Source of the DNA: an uncultured Pseudomonadota bacterium
GTDB taxonomy: Bacteria > SAR324 > NAC60-12
Reading direction: 5' to 3'
DNA length: 8,481 bases
Assembly: GCA_913052275.1 (NCBI GenBank)
Contig: CAJXDX010000069.1
Location: 1-8,481 of the forward strand
A program made the position numbers and the translations under genes. Within the stretch, counting starts at the first letter, position 1. Each line of letters starts with the position of its first letter. Below the pieces are notes generated by a model. The model had not been told where the DNA came from. It searched no databases and saw only the letters and a list, made by a program, of their open reading frames with translations. This document shows, piece by piece, positions 1 to 7,369 of this stretch.

Positions 1-1377
1 TAAAGCACTGCTGAGCTGATATTCACGGGAAACTACATAAGAAATATGAGGCAATTCGTTTTGCTCCAGCAAATACTGAAGCTGTCTGCCGGTTCTGTCC
101 CATTTGAGGACACGTGTAAGGCGGTCTGCAGAAACATCCATTGCTGTTTTTTGAATTAATTCCCTGTGAATCTGAAATTCCTCAGGAGCGAGTAAAGCCT
201 TTAAATTTTTGATATATTGTTCACTGCTGTAAAAGCGCTCATCAATTTTTTTCAGCTTTGATAATGTTGTATCAGGCACACCTTGCTGCTTTAAATACTG
301 GAAGTTTTTCAGTTCATACGGCATCCAGTCAATAAAAGGACTTAAGGTTTGCATGAAAACAGTTCCTATCAATGCCGCATTGAGCACAAGTCCAGTGGTC
401 AGTACAATGAAAATGGTTTTTCTTTTGACCTGATACAGCAGTTCGTTGCCCAGCAGGATGGCAGCTCCAATATAAGCCAGATTTGCCCAGTGAGGATCTG
501 ATATTGTACCTTTCAAACTCATCAGTGTGAAAAAAAGAAGTGGAAACATTGAAAGCACAGTAATCACGGATTCAGCCTGCTTGCCCTCGGTTAGTCGGTC
601 CCTGAGCCACCAGATTGATACAGCACCGAACAGGGCCCACATAGGTGAAAACAGGATCAGATGTCCAATGGTGAAAGCCAATGTATTTTCTCCAAAATCA
701 GAACCAGTTGTTCCTTTTTCCAGCTGCCAGCGAAATGATATCCAGTCATGTTGAGCATTCCAGATAATCACAGGTAAAAAAATAATCAGCGATAAAATTC
801 CTGCACAATATAGCCATGGATTAAGAATTTCTCTGCGAATTTTGCGGTAAAGCAAAAGATGCAGAAACAAACCTATATAAAAAAGCAGCATGATGTATTT
901 TGATAGCGCTCCAAATCCTGCCACAACTCCAATCAACAGCAGCCATTTTTTTTCCGGCTGACTGTGATAACGTATCAACAGAAAAAGTGATAAAATCCAG
1001 AAAATAAGAAAAGGCTGAGTAATATGCAGGAAAATGCTGCCAAGAGTGAAATACGGCATGCTGCATAAAATCAGCAGCGTCACAAGGGCTGCATTTCTTC
1101 CGTATAAAAGAAAAGTACCTGCGTAGATCAAAGTCAAAATCACCAGGGTGACCAGCTGCGATCCGACTTCAAGTGCTGCTTCAGATTGTCCGCCGACCAT
1201 GGTTATACCCCTGATCAGCCAGGCAATCATAGGCGGATGTTCGTAATAGGACAGGCTTAGGAAGCGAGACCAGACCCAGTGGTCAAGCATGTCCGGATGT
1301 GGATTCAAAAATTGATTAATAATATAAAAAATAAAAAAATGAACAGCAAGGACAGCTAGTGCGGGACTATGTTTCAC
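1..1377 (-). CDS. Membrane glycosyltransferase, PMT/ArnT-like (GT39-type, PMT_2), C-terminus cut by window edge
   Basis: I translated 459 codons without a stop, from a GTG at 1377 to the left edge, so the C-terminus is missing. About ten hydrophobic segments are visible (roughly residues 4-22, 75-94, 97-118, 123-138, 145-158, 161-178, 188-207, 234-258, 271-288, 321-342). The first periplasmic loop carries PDMLDHWVWSR (28-38) and then YYEHPPM (44-50), the usual place of the family's catalytic acidic motif. Also typical are WNAQHDW (206-212) and DPHWANLAY (294-302), and REYQL near the edge. These enzymes move a sugar from a polyprenyl-phosphate donor to a lipid or protein acceptor on the outer face of the inner membrane; the acceptor here is unknown. 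The GTG is chosen because the first membrane segment follows directly; there is no clear Shine-Dalgarno site. The gene lies 52 bases after glyS on the same strand with no obvious terminator between, so read-through is likely. Oddity: the usual Asp-Glu pair reads Asp29-Met30. Confidence 0.85.
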   Translation of the reverse strand, partial: MKHSPALAVLAVHFFIFYIINQFLNPHPDMLDHWVWSRFLSLSYYEHPPMIAWLIRGITMVGGQSEAALEVGSQLVTLVILTLIYAGTFLLYGRNAALVTLLILCSMPYFTLGSIFLHITQPFLIFWILSLFLLIRYHSQPEKKWLLLIGVVAGFGALSKYIMLLFYIGLFLHLLLYRKIRREILNPWLYCAGILSLIIFLPVIIWNAQHDWISFRWQLEKGTTGSDFGENTLAFTIGHLILFSPMWALFGAVSIWWLRDRLTEGKQAESVITVLSMFPLLFFTLMSLKGTISDPHWANLAYIGAAILLGNELLYQVKRKTIFIVLTTGLVLNAALIGTVFMQTLSPFIDWMPYELKNFQYLKQQGVPDTTLSKLKKIDERFYSSEQYIKNLKALLAPEEFQIHRELIQKTAMDVSADRLTRVLKWDRTGRQLQYLLEQNELPHISYVVSREYQLSSAL

Positions 1378-1429
1378 AGATTTAAAAAATTTGGGAAAAG
1401 GGGTGCGATGTACAAAACCTGGAACAGAA

Positions 1430-3568
1430 TCAGGAGAAAACGATTGCCTGCAGATTCAGGTGACGGGCGGACCATGAAGCAAGTTGTTGGCACAGCCATA
1501 ACCGGTTTCCGCACTTCACAGGATTTTCGTCCATTACCATCACATCTTCAAAAAAACTTGTCACAATCGGCTCTATTTGATGCAGTTGCTTCAGATAATC
1601 TTCAGGAGTGGAACGCGAATCCTGGTCTGCATTCATAATAGGCTGTATTGCCTTAAAAAAGTTTTTTTCCTGGGTAATTTCCAAGTGTGATTCATCCAGT
1701 TTTTGAGCAATTTTATCTGGATACTTGCTGCTGATATTTTCGGCTCGTACAATTGCCTCAACCGATCTTTTGAACAGTTCTGTTTCAAGATGTACTGAAA
1801 GATACTCTGCTAATTCCAGCTGTTCAACCGGCAGTATGGCGTTTTCTTGATTATCTTTTGAAGGTCGAACATCTGCAGGGATTTGCAGAACTGCGTCTAT
1901 TAAATCGTAGCGGATTCCCTGCTCCTGGAAAAACCAGCGTTGACGTTGCAGAAGGAACTCCAGCAATTCCTGCTGAAGCTTTGTGCGATCAAGATCCAGG
2001 GATTGCTGCTCATCAAGAATACGAATTGCTGCTTCAGTCAATTCCCTCAGATCGAGAGAGAGACGCAATCCCAGGATCAGCTGGGTTATACCCTGTGCGT
2101 TTCGTCTCAAAGCATAAGGATCTGCAGCACCTGAAGGCACCATCCCCAGAGAAAATGCTGTGGTAAGCAGATCCAGCTTATCTCCAATTGCCACCGGAAC
2201 TGTTTCAGAATCTACCGGGAGTGAGTCTTTGGCATTGCGAGGATAATAATGCTCCATTATTCCATTGCAGACCACATCCTGTTCATTTTTCAGGCGGGCG
2301 TAGTTCTGACCCATAACTCCCTGGAGTTCCGGAAACTCATAGACCATCCTGGTTTCCAAATCAAACTTGCTGAGTTCAGCAATTCGCTGGACATGCTTTT
2401 GCTGTGCTGAGGACAGATTTAGTTTGTCCGAGATGAACGTGCTGAGCTGAGTTATGCGTTGAACCCTTTGATGCTGTGAACCCCTGGATTGGAAAAACAC
2501 AACTTTCTCAGCTTTTTTATTGAACTCATCAAGCGTACTTTTTTGGTCTTCCTGGTAGAAAAAACGGGCATCACTTAGTCTGGCACGAAGCACTTTTGAG
2601 TTGCCGCGTCTAACAGTATCCAGTGACTTGTTGTCACCGTTTCGCACAGTTACAAAATTAGGAAGCAGTTTTTTTTCTCCAAAACTTTTTTTCTTTTTGC
2701 TGCTGAATACCGGAAAGTAACGCTGATGGATCTCCATGCTGGTAATCAACACTTCATCTGGGAGTTCCAGGAATTCCTTTTCAAAATCTCCAATTAGAAC
2801 TGTGGGCCATTCCACTAAATTTGTGACTTCATTAAGCAGAGTTTCATCAAGTTCCACATGGCAATCGTGCTTCTTTTCCAGTTTTCTGACCTGTGAGACT
2901 ATGGACTGACGTCTTTTCTCGAAATCAGCAATTACTTTCAGACCATGAAGATGCTGTTCATAATCTGATGCATGTTTTATCCTGCTGTATCCAGTACTCA
3001 AAAAACGATGACCCCGTGTTTGATTACCTGCGACCAGCATTTCCAGTTTTATCGGCACCACTTTACTGTTCCATAGAGAGACAACCCAGCGGATAGGCCG
3101 GATATAGCGTGTCCTGTAAGAACCCCAGCGCATATTTTTTGGGAAACTGAGCTGCGAAATCCATTGTAGTGCACTTTCCTGAAGCAGTTCAGGAACGGGC
3201 TGTCCCAACTCGCGCTGTTGTGCAAACAGATACTCTTTTCCGTCGATTGTTTTCGTTTCCAGACTTTGAATGGAAATATTGTTTTTCCTGGCAAAGCCTT
3301 CAGCAGCTTTGGTCCAGTTTTTATCGGCGTCTTTTGCAACTGAGAGAGGAGGGCCCTTCAACTCCACCTTTCGATCATTTTCTTTATCAGGGAGCCCTGA
3401 AAGTTCGATTGCCAGGCGTCTTGGTGAGGAATAAGTTTTAAGATCATTGAAATTCAACCGGTGCTTTTCGCAGGTTTTTTGTGCCAGGGATTTTAACTGC
3501 TCAACTGCCGGCAGAATCATCTGTGCAGGCATTTCTTCCAGTCCAATTTCCAGTAAAAACGTGTTCAC
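1430..3568 (-). CDS. glyS: Glycyl-tRNA synthetase, beta subunit
   Basis: This is the beta chain of the alpha2beta2 glycyl-tRNA synthetase, which binds tRNA-Gly and is needed for charging it with glycine in the cytoplasm. The protein is 712 residues from the GTG at 3568, close to the roughly 690 of E. coli GlyS. Family motifs, numbered from that GTG, run in order: LLEIGLEEMPA (4-14), GNQTRGHRF (181-189), SMEIHQRYFPV (277-287), GNSKVLRARLSDARFFY (322-338), MVYEFPELQGVMGQNYA (408-424), DKLDLL (463-468), and GAADPYALRR (480-489). The C-terminal helical tRNA-binding region includes FFEDVMVMDE (672-681). The reading frame stays open to another GTG at 3625 inside glyQ, but the extra 19 residues do not resemble the family, whereas the protein normally begins just before the LLEIG motif. 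The chosen GTG lies 7 bases after the glyQ stop, with no Shine-Dalgarno site, so it probably depends on coupling to glyQ translation. Confidence 0.97.
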   Translation of the reverse strand: MNTFLLEIGLEEMPAQMILPAVEQLKSLAQKTCEKHRLNFNDLKTYSSPRRLAIELSGLPDKENDRKVELKGPPLSVAKDADKNWTKAAEGFARKNNISIQSLETKTIDGKEYLFAQQRELGQPVPELLQESALQWISQLSFPKNMRWGSYRTRYIRPIRWVVSLWNSKVVPIKLEMLVAGNQTRGHRFLSTGYSRIKHASDYEQHLHGLKVIADFEKRRQSIVSQVRKLEKKHDCHVELDETLLNEVTNLVEWPTVLIGDFEKEFLELPDEVLITSMEIHQRYFPVFSSKKKKSFGEKKLLPNFVTVRNGDNKSLDTVRRGNSKVLRARLSDARFFYQEDQKSTLDEFNKKAEKVVFFQSRGSQHQRVQRITQLSTFISDKLNLSSAQQKHVQRIAELSKFDLETRMVYEFPELQGVMGQNYARLKNEQDVVCNGIMEHYYPRNAKDSLPVDSETVPVAIGDKLDLLTTAFSLGMVPSGAADPYALRRNAQGITQLILGLRLSLDLRELTEAAIRILDEQQSLDLDRTKLQQELLEFLLQRQRWFFQEQGIRYDLIDAVLQIPADVRPSKDNQENAILPVEQLELAEYLSVHLETELFKRSVEAIVRAENISSKYPDKIAQKLDESHLEITQEKNFFKAIQPIMNADQDSRSTPEDYLKQLHQIEPIVTSFFEDVMVMDENPVKCGNRLWLCQQLASWSARHLNLQAIVFS

Positions 3569-3575
3569 GGAGATT

Positions 3576-4505
3576 TTATTGCTTTTCTGATGTAAGTTGA
3601 TCCACCCATTTCTGTGCAGCCTCACGGTCTTTCATCAGGGGAAAGGCCAGTCTGCAGCGTTCTTCCAGGAATATTTTGGCGATAGATTGGGCTATGTTAC
3701 GTACCCTTCCGATAAATGATGCCCTTGCTGAGACGCTTATTGCTCCCGCTGCATCCAGTTGATTAAAGGTGTGTGAGCATTTAAGTACATAATCATATGC
3801 CGGAAAAACCAGTTTTTGTTCAAGAGCTCGGTTTGCTTCCTGTTCATAATCATTGAAGTGCTGGAACAACAGGTCTGTATCTGCTACTTCAAATGTGTAT
3901 TTTGAATGTTCAAATTCCGGTTGCCTGAATATGGCTGCGTAACTGACCCCTTTTGTGTATTCTAGGTCAAAAACATCATCCACATCCTGCAGGTATGAGG
4001 CTATTCTCTCAAGACCATAGGTCAGCTCAGCAGAAACAGGCTGGCACTCTATACCGCCTACCTGCTGAAAGTAGGTGAACTGGGTGATTTCCATACCGTC
4101 CAGCCAGATTTCCCAGCCCAGTCCCCATGCGCCGAGAGTAGGGGCTTCCCAGTTGTCCTCCACAAATCGGATATCGTGATCCAGTGGATTTATTCCCAGT
4201 GCCTGCAGGGAGTCCAGATACAGTTCTTCAACATTATCCGGAGACGGTTTCAAAATCACCTGGTATTGATGATGCTGATATAGGCGGTTTGGATTTTCAC
4301 CATAACGCCCGTCAGCTGGACGCCTCGAGGGTTCAACATAGGCCACATTCCATTCTTCCGGTCCCAGCGTTCTAAGTGTAGTCATTGGATTCATTGTTCC
4401 AGCTCCCGTTTCAACATCATACGGAGATGACAGTATACAGCCCTGTTTGTGCCAGTACTCATTAAGGAGCATAATTATGTCCTGCATTGTATGAGAACTG
4501 CTCAT
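3576..4505 (-). CDS. glyQ: Glycyl-tRNA synthetase, alpha subunit
   Basis: This is the catalytic alpha chain of the bacterial two-subunit glycyl-tRNA synthetase, a class II enzyme that makes glycyl-adenylate and works with GlyS. Its 309 residues match the usual size (E. coli about 303). Clear motifs are GAGTMNPMTTLRTLGPE (34-50), YVEPSRRPADGRYGENPNR (56-74, class II motif 2 region), DIRFVEDNWEAPTLGAWGLG (111-130), GMEITQFTYFQQVGG (137-151), and LTYGLERIASY (161-171, motif 3). The ATG at 4505 overlaps the stop of the upstream gene as ATGA, a common sign of translational coupling. A second Met at residue 7 is a less likely start. No residue expected for activity is visibly missing. The following gene is glyS after 7 bases. 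Confidence 0.98.
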   Translation of the reverse strand: MSSSHTMQDIIMLLNEYWHKQGCILSSPYDVETGAGTMNPMTTLRTLGPEEWNVAYVEPSRRPADGRYGENPNRLYQHHQYQVILKPSPDNVEELYLDSLQALGINPLDHDIRFVEDNWEAPTLGAWGLGWEIWLDGMEITQFTYFQQVGGIECQPVSAELTYGLERIASYLQDVDDVFDLEYTKGVSYAAIFRQPEFEHSKYTFEVADTDLLFQHFNDYEQEANRALEQKLVFPAYDYVLKCSHTFNQLDAAGAISVSARASFIGRVRNIAQSIAKIFLEERCRLAFPLMKDREAAQKWVDQLTSEKQ

Positions 4506-6304
4506 TCCGCTATGCCTGAATCTGAGTGAAGCAATTGAAGGTCTCTGAATAGAAGTTCTTTGAGATTAGTTTCCAGCCAACTCAATGCAAGCTTGTTTTT
4601 TTTGTTTTGGATCATCTTCAATTCCGATTTTGTCTTTTTCAGAATCTCTTTTTGCCTGTTGAATGTCTTTTCAGCATTTTTACATTCCTGTTTTGTCTGC
4701 AGGCATATTTTTTTAAGATGTTTCAGAGCTGCCGGTTTGATAATTAATGCCCCCGGATTCAAATAGGAGCGAATTATTTTGGATTTTAGCTGAGTCAAGT
4801 CCTCCGGTTTCTGTATTGAAAATGGATTTACCCAGAGCTTCCGCTGAACGTGTGTTAACTTGAAGTTCATTTCAGAGGCATCATTTTCATCTTCACAAAG
4901 CAGAAGTGCTCTTTGAAGCTTGATTTCGGAAGCATCTTTGTCAGCACTTTCCCAATTCGTACTTGTGGAGAGAGCATCACTCAGCATAGTTGCAAGGGGC
5001 TCTATTTTTTTCAGCACATCATATTCCTGTGAGTAAAGCAACTGATCGCTTTCAGCATGCATGTTCATTGTCAGGGCGGCTTTTTCTTTTCCCAGCAATT
5101 TTTCCTTCAAACCCTCCAGTTCTGCCCGCTGGATTGGCAATGGTTCAGTGTTGCCTGCTGATTTCATATCATTTAAAAAAACAAACTGGCTGAGCGGTTC
5201 AAGAATCTGGTCTAATTCTTTGCGCCAGTCGAAGATTTGACCTTTAAAATCTGGAAGATTGCAGTCGTGCAGTTTCAGTAATACTTCAGAATCTTTCAGA
5301 TTATCTTCTTCAGGGCTAATTTCTTCAACTGTGACTGCATTTGCATATCCAATTCCCTTTAATAATTTTTTCATTAAATTGCTGATAATGCTGTACCTGC
5401 ATAAACAGAGAATTTGTGGGGCAGACTGTTTAACGGTTGCTTTTTTCTGTTTATGTTTTCCTGCATTTTCGTTGATCAATCCTGCAATGAAACGCTTAAA
5501 TGGAGGATTATTTTCAGTGCATTCATCCAGTTTTATCAGATGTTCAATCCTTGTTTTATCAAACGTGATGTTCTTAATTGAGTTAAAAGGGATGCCGGGA
5601 AAAAGATAACAGGCCTTTGCTTCACGCAGAATTCCAACTACCTGTTTAGGGTCAACAATATTACTACGTTCACTCAATAGCATTTCAATTGACTGGCCAG
5701 GTGATAACTGATCCTTTTTTGTTTGAATATTACGAATGTTTTTAAAAGGAATTAGAGTATTTACAGGAATTTCGTCTGGAGTTTGTTTTAAAACTGAACC
5801 CGAATCAGAGATATATTCAATTGTCTGAAACTGAGAATTTAGGGAAATTCTTGGGAATCTTGGAATATGATGATTCAGAAGCAGTTCCGGAGCAGAAATT
5901 TTGAACCGCATTTTGTTTACCAGTTCAAAGGTAGGATTGAATTTCAGGATCGAATGGAGTTCTTCCTGTATTGTTTGTATTGCCATGACAAGGCGCACCC
6001 TTTTGGCAGACTTACTCTGTACATTATCCAGCAAATCCAGGAAATTTTCTGCTGATTCAAATTTTCTGGGAGTAAACAACAGCCAGTCTGGATTGTGATT
6101 CAAAATATCTGCGGACAGATTTTCTGTATCCTTTAACCAATTTTTTGTTTCAGATGCAGAATTTTCAACCTCATACAATTTGGTATTCAGTTGACGGGAA
6201 ATGTGTATTTGCAGTTGCTTAATTACTGTATTCCAGTCATGGCTTGAGAAGCCTATGCCTACAAGCTGCATTTCGCGGATTAATTCAGACGGTTTGAGAG
6301 GCAA
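4502..6304 (-). CDS. Unrecognised 600-residue protein with receiver-like and PilZ-like segments, coupled to glyQ
   Basis: I do not recognise this protein by name. No signal peptide or membrane segment is visible, so it is probably cytoplasmic. By eye, residues 297-378 follow CheY almost without gaps through beta1, alpha1 and beta2: a hydrophobic strand, S305, KKLLKGIGY (312-320), then DCNLPDFKG (347-355), matching CheY's D57 loop. The acidic pair after beta1 is replaced by C302 and R303. Residues 13-130 have a similar alternating layout (NPDWLLF at 71-77) but no phosphoacceptor. Residues 147-258 recall a PilZ domain: RFPR (149-152), ISDSG (165-169), and GIPFNSI (237-243). Residues 465-533 contain LLLCEDEND (467-474 region) and ALIIKP (519-524), like another shrunken receiver. 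A Lys-rich coiled coil follows (about 536-585). These assignments are inference. The start is uncertain: TTG at 6304, or ATG at 6271 (residue 12). Neither has a Shine-Dalgarno site. The 3' end overlaps glyQ by 4 bases, so the two are co-translated. A role in the synthetase operon's regulation or in an unrelated signalling pathway is unproven. Confidence 0.8.
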   Translation of the reverse strand: MPLKPSELIREMQLVGIGFSSHDWNTVIKQLQIHISRQLNTKLYEVENSASETKNWLKDTENLSADILNHNPDWLLFTPRKFESAENFLDLLDNVQSKSAKRVRLVMAIQTIQEELHSILKFNPTFELVNKMRFKISAPELLLNHHIPRFPRISLNSQFQTIEYISDSGSVLKQTPDEIPVNTLIPFKNIRNIQTKKDQLSPGQSIEMLLSERSNIVDPKQVVGILREAKACYLFPGIPFNSIKNITFDKTRIEHLIKLDECTENNPPFKRFIAGLINENAGKHKQKKATVKQSAPQILCLCRYSIISNLMKKLLKGIGYANAVTVEEISPEEDNLKDSEVLLKLHDCNLPDFKGQIFDWRKELDQILEPLSQFVFLNDMKSAGNTEPLPIQRAELEGLKEKLLGKEKAALTMNMHAESDQLLYSQEYDVLKKIEPLATMLSDALSTSTNWESADKDASEIKLQRALLLCEDENDASEMNFKLTHVQRKLWVNPFSIQKPEDLTQLKSKIIRSYLNPGALIIKPAALKHLKKICLQTKQECKNAEKTFNRQKEILKKTKSELKMIQNKKNKLALSWLETNLKELLFRDLQLLHSDSGIAE

Positions 6305-6319
6305 AATCCAATACTGGGA

Positions 6320-6348
6320 ATGATACCATGCTTTACCAATGAAGTAAA
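6320..6348 (-). promoter_or_regulatory. Candidate sigma70-type promoter for the minus-strand operon
   Basis: Read on the minus strand, TTTACT (6343-6348, 4 of 6 matches to the -35 consensus) is followed after exactly 17 bases by TATCAT (6320-6325, 5 of 6 to the -10 consensus). Transcription would begin near 6313. That leaves about 9 bases before the TTG at 6304 or about 42 before the ATG at 6271, and so favours the ATG. It lies in the divergent gap ahead of the four-gene operon. It is a motif match only, in AT-rich DNA where chance matches are common. Confidence 0.35.
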
Positions 6349-6373
6349 TTTCCTTGACTTCTTAAAGTCCAAA

Positions 6374-6380
6374 AAAGGAG
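6374..6380 (+). promoter_or_regulatory. Shine-Dalgarno-like AAAGGAG before the EamA gene, unusually close to the ATG
   Basis: AAAGGAG ends one base before the ATG at 6382, much closer than the usual 5 to 9 bases. It is the only good Shine-Dalgarno match next to any gene start in the window. The tight spacing means either that this ATG is used inefficiently or that the real start is slightly downstream. A CTG at 6391, ten bases after GGAG, would be better spaced but is a rare start codon. A GTG at 6427 lies just before the first membrane segment but has no Shine-Dalgarno site of its own. Confidence 0.5.
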
Positions 6381-6381
6381 A

Positions 6382-7323
6382 ATGATCCGCCTGCAAATTC
6401 ATAAATCTGCTTATGATAATTATTCAGTGAATAATCAAACAAAGGGAATTTTTTTCGCCTTGCTTGCTGTACTTGGTGGCGGACTTTATGCCATTCCATA
6501 CCGTCTAAGTTTGGAAACAGCAAATGCTCTTCCAGTAATTTGGGGAGTTTTTTTATGTGCATTTTTGTTTTCTTTGCCCGGGGCATGGCTGGCACGGCAT
6601 CAGACAAAATATTCGTGGAAGATAGCAGGCATCGCCCTGGCAACATCACTCGCAGGAGTTCTGGGTAATTATTCCATTTGCCAGGCCTTGAACCTGGCTT
6701 CACCCACACTGATGGTTTTGTTGATGCGAAGTGAGGTCATTATCGCCATGATCCTTGGCTGGATGTTTTTGAAAGAGTTTGTAACAGTACGGATCTTTAC
6801 TGCGGTGGTGTTGATCCTTGCAGGGATATTGGTGATGAAGCTGGATTCTCTCAGTTTTGAGATCAAGGAATGGTCAGCAATACTCTGGGCGTTTTCTGCC
6901 GCATTCGGTTTTGCATCGATGCAGGTTCTTGCAAAAAGCATCATTCATGAGATTCATCCGCAGGTATTGAATGTTTTTCGTTTGGCGATTGGACTTGCAC
7001 TGCTCTGGTGCGTTGAGGAAGTAAGAAGTGATATTCCGGCTCTGCATATTTCAGAATGGATATGGATAGCAATGGCTGCCTTTTGCGGACCATTTTGGGG
7101 GAGGGTGGCATTTACTTATACTTTACGATACCTTACTATTTCCAAGGCGAATATCATTGTTTCTTTTGCACCTGTAATGACGCTCTTGTTCGAGTTTCTT
7201 GTTTTTGGCACTCTAATCAGCTGGCTTGAAACATTAGGCGGGGCAATCATGCTTGCAGCAATTATCTGGATTTTTCTGCCCGGACTAAGCACTAATGCTG
7301 AAATGGCTGAAAAATTAAACTGA
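6382..7323 (+). CDS. EamA/DMT-family transporter, ten membrane segments
   Basis: This is an inner-membrane drug/metabolite superfamily (EamA, RhaT-like) transporter of 313 residues, the normal length. Two homologous halves are visible. Residues 21-153 and 163-298 each hold about five hydrophobic segments, and each ends in the family pattern of a short loop followed by two long helices (first half SPTLMVLLMRSEVI at 107-120, ILGWMFLKE at 124-132; second half SKANIIVSFAPVMTLLFEF at 254-272, then GGAIMLAAIIWIF at 286-298). Family members export or import amino acids, amines, nucleotides or other small metabolites, and the substrate cannot be read from sequence. The gene is divergent from the glyQS operon and is followed after 46 bases by a DadA-like oxidoreductase on the same strand, which hints at an amino acid or amine substrate. 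The first about 20 residues are polar and may be partly non-coding, given the start uncertainty. The stop is TGA at 7321. Confidence 0.93.
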   Translation: MIRLQIHKSAYDNYSVNNQTKGIFFALLAVLGGGLYAIPYRLSLETANALPVIWGVFLCAFLFSLPGAWLARHQTKYSWKIAGIALATSLAGVLGNYSICQALNLASPTLMVLLMRSEVIIAMILGWMFLKEFVTVRIFTAVVLILAGILVMKLDSLSFEIKEWSAILWAFSAAFGFASMQVLAKSIIHEIHPQVLNVFRLAIGLALLWCVEEVRSDIPALHISEWIWIAMAAFCGPFWGRVAFTYTLRYLTISKANIIVSFAPVMTLLFEFLVFGTLISWLETLGGAIMLAAIIWIFLPGLSTNAEMAEKLN

Positions 7324-7369
7324 TGATGTATCAAATTAATTATCATGCATCTGTAAAATAAAAAAATAA

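Noticed and set aside
1858..2166. Plus-strand open frame within glyS
   Set aside because: It is opposite a conserved glyS coding sequence and has no recognisable protein features.
3569..3625. Longer glyS form starting at the GTG at 3625
   Set aside because: The extra 19 residues lie inside the glyQ C-terminus region in another frame and do not match the family's N-terminus.
6354..6383. TTGACT (6354-6359) and GAGAAT (6378-6383) considered as a promoter for the EamA gene
   Set aside because: The -10 match is weak (4 of 6), and the transcript would begin downstream of the chosen ATG, so it cannot drive that start.
7325..7351. Imperfect hairpin GATGTAT with ATGCATC after the EamA stop, considered as a terminator
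   Set aside because: The stem is only 7 pairs with one wobble, AT-rich, with a 13-base loop. It is followed by an A-run on the plus strand, not a T-run.
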